From contig NC_073745.1 in assembly GCF_029784135.1 (NCBI RefSeq), positions 310,262,258-310,326,257 of the forward strand: a stretch of DNA of 64,000 nucleotides, given 5' to 3'. Made by a program: the position numbers and the translations under genes. The stretch is from Toxorhynchites rutilus septentrionalis. Its lineage: Eukaryota > Arthropoda > Insecta > Diptera > Culicidae. The notes below the pieces were generated by a model. It was given only the letters and a program-made list of their open reading frames with translations, did no database searches and was not told where the DNA came from. Within the stretch, counting starts at the first letter, position 1, and each line of letters opens with the position of its first letter. Positions 11,339 through 22,357 of the stretch are shown piece by piece.

Positions 11339-11465
11339 AAAGAAAATGCCAAAAGTTGTTTAATAGTTTTTATTTTACTGTCTAAAATTTTCGAAAGGAT
11401 CGGTCTACTGGGCGAATTTCTACAGCGTTTTTTCCGTGATGCAATTTGATGTGACACACCCTTTA

Positions 11466-13432
11466 AATCTATCCAATTGCCCCCAATTTCGTTCAATAAA
11501 AATATTGAACAGTTATGGAATATAGAGCGGCAACTCAAGAAAAATGTTAAGGTTTCACGGCACAGACTGGATCGGGACACGGTTTAGATGCCCAGATTCG
11601 ATAATAAACTATTTGATAAGTTTTAATTATAATTGATCTGTAGGGTTCACATGGAACATAAAATGCTACTGCTGAAGGTGGATCTTCCTCACCGATATTT
11701 CATTTTTTTTCTTGAATTCAATAATTTACTAAACTTAAAATGGAACTTAATTACGCGTCATCTCTTCCTAGCGATAATCCGCTAAACTTAATGCATAAGA
11801 AAGGAAAACACACTGCATGGGACTGACGAAAGCCAATCAGCAGTCTGTCATCAAATCGACCGCCACCGACGGACAACTATATTTAGAATGGTCGGAACAT
11901 TCGAAAACCAAAACCAGTGAATTGTCACTGGCGTACAGCGAAACCACCCAATCATTGGCCAGCTGCCAGCAAATCTTGCGCTTTGAAACAGGAGAGCCAT
12001 AGATGCCACTGCACACAGTGGCGAGAACCGCTCAGGTGCTGCAAAACTGCTTGAAATGGCCTGAAACGCGTCGTCCCTCTTCAAGCATTTTGCAGACACC
12101 GAGAGGTAAATAATGCACTTTTGCTCTCGACGCGACTTAAAAAAGCGGAAAATGCGTTTCACTTTTTCTTCCGACAGCAAGCGGCCACCAGAGCCGCCCC
12201 CATTGCCCGCGTCGCATCGCATGTGAGCTTCGATTGAAAAATACGAACATCGCATCCCGTTGTCAACAAGGCGATTTTTAGAAGAAAAATCGTTCCCATT
12301 TTGTTTTTTCACTTAACACCCGATAATCGTGTGGTGCTACACGAGCTGCTGTGAGTGAGGGGACGGAAAACTGCCACCACAAAAAAAAAAAAACTCGTGT
12401 GCAAATGTTGATAATCCTCAGCTGGGTTAGTGCGCGGAGGATTTCCCCTCGGTGAAGGAATATGTTCAAAAGCGGCGGGATTTAGTCAGTGACGTGTGAT
12501 GGGGGTCCATTTTTTGTTTGCTCTCAGGCGTCAGGAATGGTGCAGTATATTTTCAACCTGACTGCAATTAAGGAATTAAATTAACTGCGGGTGTACAAAA
12601 TAAACAACCCATTCCGAGCGAATTGTTTGCAATCACGATGACGCTGACTGATGATTGTTACGGCGTGGATTTGAATCGCGGTTTTTGAAAGATAAGCTGC
12701 TGCAAAAGGCATAGAGATCTCCAAAAATACACGATGGTCTCACTCCGTGATTACGTATTATGATACGGGTGGAAAATTTGGGGACGAAAACTGGGGGAAA
12801 TTTGAACGTGTTTGTTTCTCGAATCAGTGCAGGGTAGAGATACAAATGAGTGGGAGCAGCTGTCTGTGCGAATATTTGTTGGACGAATTCTCGAAGTAAG
12901 TCCTGGCTGGTTTGTCAAAAATTGGTTTGAGTAACCGTCAGTTTCCTCGTAATCATCCAATCGAAACATCTCTTACCTTCAATGGCTATTGATTGGTTGT
13001 CTTTTATCCGCAAACGTGTGGTGATAAACATCGAATTGTATTTATTGCAAATAGCCTAATGTAGTTGTAAATAAATATTGGTTTGCGTGCTGATTCAATC
13101 TTGAATGGCAAAATATTCTGTTACTACAGGGTGGATTCGATTATATACAGTTTCTATTTCGGTTCTAATCTAAATGGGTGGGTTATATCCCATGAGCAGT
13201 GTTTGCCAAATGATCCACTCATTGAAAAAATCGCTTTCGTTCGTTCAAATATGATCTTTCAGGAAACATTTCCCCCAGCGGTATTCTATTGTTGTTATGT
13301 GCTGCAAATCACGACACAAAAGAGAACGAGACAACTCTGCATCGGCTCGTACTCCATTGCACACCAGCATGCAAGCAAAGCTATCATATACGCTTTCGGT
13401 GCAGAAAGCTTATTTTCTTCTTTGCCTCTAAG
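11466..13432. other. Largely unique non-coding sequence
   Basis: No coding region could be supported. The part at 11800-12500 is less AT-rich than its surroundings and shows no match to the repeats in this window, so it could hold regulatory DNA or a non-coding exon. A small CAGGTCGG-family scrap (GGATTCGATTATATACAG) lies at 13134-13152. Open frames on the minus strand at 11851-12312 have no recognisable composition or motif. Confidence 0.35.
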
Positions 13433-13751
13433 GGTGGGTTTAGACTAGGGATATATTCATGTGAAGAAATATGATGAGATTTATAGAAATCGCATCAACC
13501 GTTTACACTAGCGTGAACTTCTATAATGGATATATTCATATCTTCGGTGAATTTATTCACCTGAAGTAGAACTGCATCCAACTTTAGTGATTTCTCACCA
13601 GTGAGAAATTCAACAGCGTTTACATATGTTGAATTTATTCAAGTTATATATACCTCGAATATGTGTATCATATTTATTCTCACCCGTTTACACCTATTTT
13701 CACGTGAATAAATCCATCTATAGCTATAGATCTCCCTAATGTAAACCCGCC
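13433..13751. mobile_element. MITE with GGYGGGTTTA inverted ends, about 319 bp
   Basis: The left end GGTGGGTTTAGACTAGGGAT is matched in inverse at the right by CTCCCTAATGTAAACCCGCC. The ends are imperfect, with a few mismatches. The interior is rich in TGAATATATTCA-type palindromes and GTTTACAC phrases. No coding capacity. Target duplication is not clear. Confidence 0.6.
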
Positions 13752-14841
13752 ATAACATATGCATACCGACCTCTCCATGCCTCATGAAACAGCAGGATCG
13801 TACGGACAACGCAAAGCGAAAGATTCATATTCAGCTAATGTAGCAGATCCTGATTTTTAAGTCTCAGAGAGTGCAAACTATATGATTATTTAGCTCGATA
13901 GAGGCTAAGGGAAGGGTAGTCAGATATATTTTCCATTTTTAACGCCGCTATCCCTTGAAATGTGTATATTCATATAGACCGCATAGTTTTACTAGCAACA
14001 CCGCTCCAGTGAGAAGCAAAAACTCTTGCGTTTTATCTCTTTTCCCATTCGCTGCTCTCCGCAAATGGTGACGTAATGATGACGTAATTTTTCTTGTATC
14101 ATTTATTGCTTTGCACTTGTCTGTGCAGTGGGTTTCTCTATAGTAAAAAGGGACGATATATGCGGTTCAAACTTGTATGCAGGCTTCGAAAATAGTGTGC
14201 CATGTTTGATACAGCTCGAATATGCAAACAACAGTCTTCGTTCCTCTCTTAGTTTAATCACTAAATGTTACAAAAGTGATTGTGACATTCATACAAGTAT
14301 CTGAATGATCCTCTCATATTTGGTTATATGTTCGTGAGAGTTTACTTGCATGACACATTGTGTATCATTTGATTTTGATCGAAATCCAAACACTGCCCAT
14401 GAGCAGGAGTATTAGGTGGAGCAGATGGTAGAGTTTGCGAGCGTCATGTGTGTGATAACATGCGCTACCATAGTTACTTTCTACAACGTGACGTCAATAT
14501 TTGTGTTTACATTCAATTGCCTTCCACATCCATGAGAAAACGCTATTTTCAGCAAGTTTTTTGACGTGGGACTACGTCTAACCGGAATATATAGGGGGTA
14601 AAATGAAAACCTAAACACAGAACATGCAGGAAATAATGCAAGATTTCGAATGCTTATAACTCAAACCTTTCTTACTGGATCGGAAAGATGTTTGCATCAA
14701 TTGATAGGAAATATTTCTACGCATCTATCGCAATTAATAAAATGTTATTTTTCATTAGATAAACAATTGGATAAATGTAAAATGTTAAGCGTTACCTAAA
14801 CGCTCTAACTGCCAAGTTTTGATTGGTCCGATTAACGGTTT
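13752..14841. other. Non-coding sequence with a GACGTGGGACTACGTC palindrome
   Basis: No gene seen. Position 14562-14578 is a near-palindrome TGACGTGGGACTACGTC that recurs elsewhere in the window in unrelated surroundings. From about 14630 the sequence resembles the flank of the minisatellite at 59560-59660, so the minisatellite sits in a larger repeat unit. Confidence 0.35.
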
Positions 14842-15372
14842 CCCCAACACAGCCATCAAAACCAAGCAGCCTTGGGGAAATCGGCATTGCAAATACATGG
14901 AAGAAGGGGGACTTTTGTTCTCACCGAAATATGTTCCCTAACACAGACTTCAAAACCAAGCAGCGATGGAGTAATCGGCATTGCAAATACATGAAGGTAG
15001 GGAGAGCTTTTATTCCCACCGAAATGTGTTCCCTAACAAAGATTCCAAAACTAAGGTACCTGGGGGAAATTGGCATTGCAAATAAATGCAAATCGGGGGT
15101 ATTTTTGTCCAGACTGAAATGTCTTTCCCTAACACAGACTTCAAATCCATGGAGCGTGTTGAAATTGCCATTGCAAAATCATGCAGGTCGTGGGTATTTT
15201 TGTTCCGATTGAAATGTGTTTCCCTAACACAGACTTCAAATCCATGGAGTGTGTGAAAATTGTCAAGATGTCTGGGGAAATCGGTTTTGCAAAAGAATGC
15301 AAACTGCGAGCACTTTTATACTCGCTTGCCTTTGTACAGTCTAGAATATGTTTCCCTAACACGGTCTTCTAA
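14842..15372 (+). repeat. Minisatellite of about 95 bp, six units
   Basis: Units begin with CCCTAACACAGACTTCAAA or close variants at 14842, 14936, 15031, 15127, 15222 and 15354, giving spacings of 94, 95, 96, 95 and 132. Each unit also contains GGCATTGCAAATACATG and CACCGAAATGTGTT. Units of the same array appear inverted at 21195-21540 and 59215-59580. Confidence 0.85.
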
Positions 15373-15990
15373 ACTAAGGAACCTGGGAAAATCTTGCAGA
15401 CACTAGAGGCGAATGAACATTCAAGTTTAAAGCATCTGTAGTATAAAAACTAGAAGTTGATGTTGTTGATTCATGCAAGCCGGGGATACTTCTGCATGTT
15501 TTGTTTTGCTCTCAAAAAAGCGTTCTCCTAACACGGATTACAAAAAGCTACGAACACAACGCTTTGGCTCCGTTATTCAAAATTGCATTGAAGGATATGC
15601 CTTCAAATCCTCTACTCACTGAATTTCTACGCATACCATTTGATGATTAGGCAAAATGTTGATAACCGTTTACTGCGATAACGCCTATTGATTAAACAAT
15701 GTGCGTTCGACGTACATGTCAAAATCGAAACTGAGTGCCTGAAGTTCATCAAATCCAGCAAATTCGCAGTTCGAGAAGTACGTACACTTGAGAGATGCAA
15801 ATTTCAGAGGGAAATGTAAAATAAAATAATCGTTCCATAATTCTTCCGTTCATATATTTTGTCCTAGGAATCATACCTAACGTAAAAGAACTTTCATTAA
15901 ATTTACTTGTAACGGATAAAATGATCTATCACAATGTATGAATTGACCTTACATGGCATTTATTCAGTCTTTTTACTCACAAAGCAAATA
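15373..15990. other. Right flank of the minisatellite, non-coding
   Basis: AT-rich sequence with decayed minisatellite phrases to about 15560 and no supported gene. Nothing else recognisable. Confidence 0.3.
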
Positions 15991-16240
15991 AATTGAATTC
16001 GGAAATTGTTTCATTCAATCAAAAGTTTAATCAACACAAACAAATGATTACTAAGCAAGGTTGACGTGGGACTACCTTACCACGTCAACCTTGCGGTTAT
16101 ATCATAGGTATAACCCACCCATTTTTATCATTGGGTTATAACCGCAAGGTTGAGGTGGGACTACCGTTGGCTTAGTAATCATTTGTTTGTATTGATTGAA
16201 TTATTGATTGAATGAAACAATTTCCGAATTCAATTGAATT
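15991..16240. repeat. Foldback (long inverted repeat)
   Basis: The left outer arm begins at about 15995 with GAATTCGGAAATTGTTTCAT and the right outer arm contains its inverse near 16205-16231. A second inner pair is built on TCAACCTTGCGGTTATA (16085) and TTATAACCGCAAGGTTGA (16136-16153). The arms flank two GACGTGGGACTACC motifs. No coding. It could be a foldback element or a MITE pair in head-to-head orientation. Confidence 0.75.
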
Positions 16241-16543
16241 CAACATACCGTTCGGTATTATATTTCGGACAATTTGTAATAATATCTTGAAATGCTTAAT
16301 GTACTGATGATATAACTATAAAATATATATCACAATTGCTTCTTTAGAGTAATTCCTTGGTTTCACTATCATTTCACATGAATTTGAATTATAACTTAGT
16401 AGGAAAAAATCCAACAGCACTACTCATTATCGTTTGTGTTTGACATTTTCTTAGCGTGAACACGTAGAATTTAACCATTCATCAATATTTAAATTTCACT
16501 CGTGTTTTATCAGTTCCCATAATCGTTATCAGTTTACTGTTAA

Positions 16544-17522
16544 GGTGAAGGTGGAAGCTAGCCACAAATGGCTGCCACAATGGCGCTCATTTCTTTCATC
16601 TCCCTCCCTCACCCCTCGCCAGAAAATCAATAATTTTGCGAAACAGTGTGAAGAAAATGATAATTTTCGCACATTTCCTATCAAATAATATCAACCAAAC
16701 TCTAATCGATTACTCACAAGATATTAAATTTTCATCTGCTGTCGCACTGCATAGTGAAAAACGTCGGAAAACTCGAGCAAGTGCTCTGAAAGTTAAATTT
16801 TCATCTTTCAATCTTCGGCAATGGTTTTGTTTGTGTTGGTGAAAGCATCGTTATTTTTTCGACACTGATGCCAGACAACATCAGCGAAACTGCTATAGAA
16901 ACCACTCAATAAAATGTAATTTCTGAGTCATAGCGTTTCATGTCATGAAAATCAATAGAATAAAATTGTGTTGATATCAATACAATTTTTTTTTACGTTT
17001 AATGGGTCCATAATGTAAGTTTTAGAAACTTTAACATTGGGTAAGAAAAGTGTATTGCAGAGCTCGGAACACTGCCACGGCTGCCTATGCTTTCAAAAGC
17101 AGTAAACGGAAAAGTATTACATTCAATCAAAATGCCACGGCCAACGAAGAGAGGGGTCATGGCTCTCCAAAGTGAATATGTGAAAACAATACCAAAAGAG
17201 CCCCAATTCGTATGTGTTATAAATTTGCTCATGTTACGCTCCCGCATAATCAGAATTTTACTTCATATGCAAATGCACCTTCTATATATATTTATGTTTG
17301 CAATTGTTCATCGGAACATATCGTTCATACATTCTATTTTAGTATTGAATTGTTATTTTTTCATCAAATGTATTCAAGACTCGTGTCAATGATGCGCCAC
17401 ACAGTCTGATAAGTGGATTGATCTATTTACGTGTGCTTTGCTCTTCTCTCACAAACACTATTACCCCATTTTTACACGTGGGTTTACCAATACTACTACA
17501 ATGGCTAGCTTCCACCTTCACC
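16544..17522. mobile_element. TTAA-flanked inverted-repeat element, copy 1, 979 bp
   Basis: Both sides carry TTAA (16540-16543 and 17523-17526). The ends are inverted copies of GGTGAAGGTGGAAGCTAGCC. A second copy, 1066 bp, is at 60147-61212 with the same arrangement, and the two align across their interiors. TTAA flanks on both copies suggest piggyBac-type target choice, but no transposase was found inside, so the superfamily is inference. Short open frames inside (for example 17087-17392) are not conserved between the copies as proteins. Confidence 0.78.
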
Positions 17523-17526
17523 TTAA

Positions 17527-19050
17527 TACTTGGTAAATGTTTCGCAGTTGACTATAAAATATAATCAAGTATGATGTAATTTTCCTTCAAAAAATTACAG
17601 AATAAAGTGTTCGAAATTTGAATCGAACTTTTTCCCTACGATTCATACTTCGGACAGTTGAAATTGGTCATATTACAATGTGAGTTTTCATGATTATAAT
17701 GAATTCAAACTTCTAACAGAAAAAACGTTAAGCCCTCCCTATGTCGCCATGTATCCTGACAACTCATCAAATCACGATAAAAGTAAGCCTCACGTCACAC
17801 CTACAGTGGCAACAAGCGAGTCCTGGGATATGTTTTATAAAGAAGTAGAACCTGCGAAGATATTGATTGAAATGATGAAACGCCAAAAAACTTGAGGAAA
17901 AGAAAAGATAAACTGAGATGAAACGGGAAGAAAAAGAAATTCAAACATTAGCTAAGTTGAGAAAGCAGGAAGAACGGATGAAGAAGAAAGAATAAAATGA
18001 AGAACTGAAAAAGACATAAAAAGCTGCAAATTCAAGAATTAAGAAAGAGAAATTGATGCAAAAGGATAATGACGAAATAGATGTAACTATGTAACAAAAA
18101 TTAAGAATCAAGATTTATGCTCTAATACCTTCAATTATTCTATTACTTTGAACAACAAATAACCTGAATTCAAATATATAATTATCATTGAAGCAATATA
18201 AGCCTTACGGTATTTTGAACCATGAAGCTACAAAGAATAACAATAAACGACAAGAATTTTGGGGGAAAATAGAAAATATCACAAAAGAGGTTGTTGAAAA
18301 CTATTTCAAGCCAATTAAAAAACAGTTGGTAAAAGTTGTCTTACAATTTAATCAATGAATCAATGCCATCAATGATTGTAGACAATTTTTAAGACATTTG
18401 TGTGTGCATGGTTGCAACAACTTTTAGACAAGCCAAGTCGTTGTTATTTCCGGATGTTTGATCTTTTTCTAGCCTTAGTAATTGTACAGAAATCTAAATT
18501 GTGCTTAAAACCACAAGAAACCGTTAGGCAAACAGAGTGTCCGGAATTTGAATTCAATCTGTCCGAAATTTGATTTTTTTTTTAAATAGTGTTCGAAGGT
18601 TGATTCTTATTCACTTCATTTGAAAAACATTTTATTCGATGATTTTTTAATGTTTTCAATGAAATAGGTACCAAAGTAAAAAGCTTAAACGCATATTGAA
18701 CTAATTTATTAAATATGTCAACCAAATAATACCTGTGCATAACGTTTAGATCTATTTTCTGCATCATATGCCTTAAGCGTCCGAAATATGATTCAGAACG
18801 GTATTTGCTTTGTAAGTAAAGAGTTTGAACAAATGCCATTCAAGACCAATTCATGCATTGTGATAAATTATGTTCTTCGTTACAAGGACGACCTACCGAG
18901 CGAACGTTCGTGGGTTCAATCGAAAAACTCTTCATCAATTAATCTTTATAATTTACTTTTGGTTATTTCCATTGACTATAAAAAATCCTTCTAACAAACT
19001 CACCACTATAATATAAATTTATTTTCTGACATAATTTTCTCAAGAAAATT
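17527..19050 (+). pseudogene. Possible C-terminal relic of a transposase, plus repeated TTCGGAC motifs
   Basis: A plus-strand frame at 17680-17893 reads through SPPYVAMYPDNSS and ESWDMFYKEVEPAKI, then with one shift into a lysine- and glutamate-rich tail (KREEKEIQTLAKLRKQEE) to about 17995. Proline-rich then basic tails of this kind occur at the C-terminus of pogo/Tigger transposases, so this is a tentative assignment. Around it the phrase TCCGAAATTTGAAT and its variants recur at about 17610, 18540, 18568 and 18778, possibly subterminal repeats of the same element. No intact gene. Confidence 0.3.
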
Positions 19051-19059
19051 AAACATATA

Positions 19060-19530
19060 TTAAACAAATTATATTTTTGTTTATGTTTCAAATATGACTT
19101 ATTTCAAGAAAAATGTAACCTTTCAACGTAAAAGTTGAATGTAGGTGGCTATTATGAGTACAGTGGGTTAAAAATCGTGATTTTTGGAGATTTTGCCTGA
19201 ATTTCCGCCAGGAACTCTTTAAATCGATATTGCAACGAAACTAGGAAGGATAAAAGTTTGGTGTCAAAGAACGAATTGTAGAGCGGTTAGAGAGCTTTAA
19301 TTTGATTGATAGAAACAATCAAGTTTAATATGAATTTCTGGGATAAAATTAATAATAACACATTAAAAAAGGCTAACTTTAAAGTTTTTCAATTCCAAAA
19401 TGTGGTTGGAATCCACTAATTTAGATGTTATACTACTATATTCTGTACTAAATTTTCTCATCTTCCAAATGGAAGCAACAGAGTCGTCTTCTGTAGGGTA
19501 CTTTTTAATGTTTCAAGAATAGTTATAAAA
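19060..19530 (+). repeat. Interior fragment of the CAGGTCGG pogo-like family
   Basis: Aligns through most of its length with 5380-5790 and 44600-45040, for example GTAACCTTTCAACGT, ATCGATATTGCA and AAATTTTCTCATCTTCCAAA. Neither end is present, so this is a truncated copy. Confidence 0.75.
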
Positions 19531-19907
19531 ATAAAGGAAAAAATGTCGGAGGGTTGTCGGTGGTTGTGTTCGCATAGTCTACGTGGGATTCCGTTAGACT
19601 ATCTGTTGCATGCTGATTTTGGATATGTTTGAAGAATTACATCGTTATACTCTTCGATAATGATTTGGTGGCCCTGAAAACGGCCGTTTTGTTTGGTTGT
19701 GGGGTTTTGATTGTTCACTCTACCAGTGTTTAAAACCAAGTGATGGATGGTGATTAGTTGTTGGATGGTGCGTATCACGATAGAAGATGCCGAAGTGGAA
19801 TGATATATGATGAAAGCTGCCCTCTCTAACCCTGAACGAGATGTCCCCCGTGTTCTGTATGGATGGAATAGAGCGTCAGAAAAAAAACTCACCAATGATT
19901 AAGCTGG

Positions 19908-20215
19908 GGGCTGCCATAGAAATGAAACATAAATTTCTGCATAACTCGAGAACTAATCAAACAAATGGAATTAAACTTAGCATATAAAGGTTTTAGGGAT
20001 CGGTAAACGTTTCTATGGTGGTTGGACACTCCTCCCTCCTCTCTAAGGGAAGGCTACTATTCAAACGAAACACAAATTTCTGCATAACTCGAAAACTAAT
20101 CAATCAAATGGAGTCAAATTTGGCATGTGAAGGTTTTTGAATATGAGAAATGTTTCTATGATGGTATGACTCCCATCCCTTCTCTGAAATGGAGAGGGGG
20201 TCCCGTTAAAATAAT
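19908..20215 (+). repeat. Minisatellite array beside the second Helitron-like copy
   Basis: Units with AAATTTCTGCATAACTCGAG at about 19932 and 20074 (period about 143 bp), each with a CTCCCTCCTCT-type pyrimidine block. This is the same array as at 7100-7345. Confidence 0.65.
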
Positions 20216-20283
20216 ACACATATTTCAACCAAACATGACAATTTAATTTTTTTAATGTAATAAAACGCACTCCTATATCTTCT

Positions 20284-20523
20284 TCTATCTATATAAATAA
20301 AAATGGATTACCGAATGTGTTGATAAGAGAAAAACTCGAGAAAGGAATTGTTCGGTTTAGGGCAGTCTTTATTTTATCATATTTTCTGTATCAAACATTT
20401 ATTCCATGTAACGGATAAACATGTTATTTGCAAGTGGTTGAAAAATCTTGAACGAGATTTTGGACGTGAATGTTGTAACGAAAAATGAATTTTTGGCGAG
20501 ATGAAGTTTGCCGGGTCAGCTAG
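20284..20523 (+). mobile_element. Helitron-like element, copy 2, 240 bp
   Basis: Starts TCTATCTATATAAATAAAAA and ends TTGCCGGGTCAGCTAG before T, like the 7529 copy but with an internal deletion of about 150 bp. Non-autonomous. Confidence 0.55.
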
Positions 20524-20524
20524 T

Positions 20525-21194
20525 ATAAGATAATTATCATTATCGAATACAATTATCAATTTTTCTCACCAGAAAAAAAAACATGTTATTTTGTTATAGA
20601 GAAAACATATTATATTTGAAATGGAAAAGATAATTTTCTTTTATTATTTTTACTAGGAGTTTATTTAACTCATTTCCATTGTCGTTTCAAAACCAACGGA
20701 ACACGATGCCCATATGCCTCAATGCGAATTTCAATTGGACCACCAACAGCACCTAATACGATATATAGAGCATATGGGAAATCACTTTCTCGAATATTCC
20801 TTCACTTTTCCAAGTTTTCTCGCCGTTTTCTCGCCTTGGGTAAAAATGAACATAAAAAACATACAGCTTAAACCGGAAGATCCGTTCTCGAGCGGAAACA
20901 CACATTGGTTGTTTATTATTTATGAAAATTGGAATAAATCATTTCATATTTAAAGTCATTTTTAACACAACTGCTACCATATACCATTTCACACTTACAC
21001 TTGTGTTAATTGGTTTACAATACATGATCGGTCATTGATTCGAAACTACACAAAGCAACCAACATTGAAGTTCCAAATTTGAATTTTATTTATTTTAAAT
21101 TTATTTAAAGAAAAAATTTAAAAAAAATTTTTTTTTTTAATTTGTTTATTTTTTTTTATTTAAATTTTATTATAGCTAGAATTTATCGTATGAC
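20525..21194. other. AT-rich non-coding sequence
   Basis: Nothing recognisable. Position 21090-21170 is almost pure A/T low-complexity sequence. Confidence 0.3.
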
Positions 21195-21540
21195 TCCCTT
21201 AACTTGCAATATAAGAATGCCCCCGACTTGCATATATTTGCAATGCCGATTTCCCCAGGCACCTTGATTTAGAAATCTCTCTCAGGAAACACATTTCGGT
21301 GAGAACAAATGCTCCCTCTAATTTCATGTATTTGCAATGTTCACTCTTCTTTTTTTTTCTCCGTTTACGGAGACTTTAAATTTAACGATTCATTCGTCTT
21401 CGTTTGCAATGCCGATTTTCCCCAGGCAGCTCGGTTCTAATGTCTCTGTTGGTGAACACATTTTGGTGGGAACAAAAGTCCTCTCCACTTCGATGTATTT
21501 GTAATGCCGATTTCCCCTTATCTTCAATTTCGACCAATCA
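21195..21540 (-). repeat. 95-bp minisatellite, inverted copy
   Basis: Minus-strand units with GGCATTGCAAATACATG-like and AACACATTTCGGTGAGAAC-like blocks matching the array at 14842. About three degraded units, one interrupted by a poly-T run at 21350. Confidence 0.7.
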
Positions 21541-21582
21541 GAACGAGGTATTTCCGTTTGGAGAATTTTCGATTGTTTGATA

Positions 21583-22044
21583 ACAGTTCGGCTGAAAAGT
21601 TCATAGGGATGACGTCTCAAAGCACTATGACGTCACGGTGACGTCACAAAGCACTATCTTTCAATGGATACGTGTCAAAATTTGACAGCAATCGATCGAT
21701 TGGAGCAACTTTTTTCAATGAAAACGATGGCAAAATAGCATGAATTGGGCTTCGAATTGCTTCCGAATCCACCGTATTCTCCAGATCTGGCCCCAGCGAC
21801 TGTTTTCTGTTCGCAGACCTGAAGAGACTGCTCGCTGCCAAGAAATTTAAGACCAATGATGAGGTGATTACCGAAACTGAGGTCAATTTTGGAAAAACCG
21901 AAAGACTACTATAAAAATGGTATCGAAAAGTTGCAAGATCGCTATAATCGCTGTATCACCCTCGAAGGCAATTATGTTGAATAATAAAATATGAATTTTG
22001 CAAAAAAAAAAATAGTTTTACTGTAAACTTTTCAGCCGAACTCT
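21583..22044 (+). mobile_element. Internally deleted mariner element, 462 bp
   Basis: Inverted ends with the core AGTTCGGCTGAAAAGTT are flanked by TA at 21581-21582 and 22045-22046. The plus strand holds the 3' part of a mariner transposase: ELGFELLPNPPYSPDLAP, then after a one-base shift DCFLFADLKRLLAAKKF, and a closing region like that of mariner C-termini ending EGNYVE before TAA at about 21984. The PDLAP Asp is the third residue of the DD34D triad. The first two-thirds of the gene is missing, so it could move only with outside transposase. Confidence 0.85.
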
Positions 22045-22189
22045 TAGATAGTTTCATATAATATATTATTTTATTCATTGAGAAGAATTGTTATGGAGTG
22101 TTCAGATCGATTGATGCAAATATCTCGAAAATCTTCTGGAAATAACTGACCAATAACTGTAAGTACATGAGCCTCCTATTTCCTCCGAC

Positions 22190-22357
22190 TTGCACTGTGA
22201 TCACGCGTATTCTAGAGCTTGCCACTCAGGCGGCGTGTTATTTGGCATAGAAATCTCAACTAAGTACTAATAAAAATGACGCAAGTAATATTACGTTGAG
22301 ACGGCGAAGTTCCTCTAGGAACGTTAGTGCCATTGAAGAAGAAGAAGAAGAAGAAGA
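22190..22357 (+). mobile_element. 5'-truncated tRNA-derived SINE (Feilai-like)
   Basis: Matches the tRNA-unrelated body of the SINE at 57899: ATCACGCGTATTCTAGAGC, AGAAATCTCAACTAAGTA and GTTGAGACGGCGAAGTTCC, and ends in a GAA repeat at 22337-22357. The tRNA-like head is absent. Confidence 0.75.

Larger units (their letters stand above)
9497..11463 (+). mobile_element. ITmD37E-type (IS630-Tc1-mariner) transposon, 1967 bp, internally duplicated
   Basis: Terminal inverted repeats are identical over 49 bp (9497-9545 and 11415-11463), starting AAGGGTGTGTCACATCAAAT, and are flanked by TA at 9495-9496 and 11464-11465. The transposase retains MDDETY for the first Asp and WPDLASCHYS for the second. 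It has RPIE for the Glu, with 37 residues between the second Asp and that Glu: the DD37E spacing that defines this mosquito group. A head-to-tail duplication of 668 bp (9656-10323 repeated at 10324-10991) makes the element longer than a standard copy. Perfect ends suggest a fairly recent insertion. Confidence 0.9.

Noticed and set aside
11851..12312. 153-residue minus-strand frame as a gene
   Set aside because: No ATG context, domain, splice partners or plausible composition. Random open frames of this size are expected in GC-richer DNA.
14842..15372. CRISPR-like array
   Set aside because: Units are about 95 bp, diverged and contiguous without unique spacers, in an animal genome.
18895..18930. 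tRNA-like GGGTTCAATCGAAA as a Pol III B box
   Set aside because: The second half of the B box does not match and no A box lies at the right distance.
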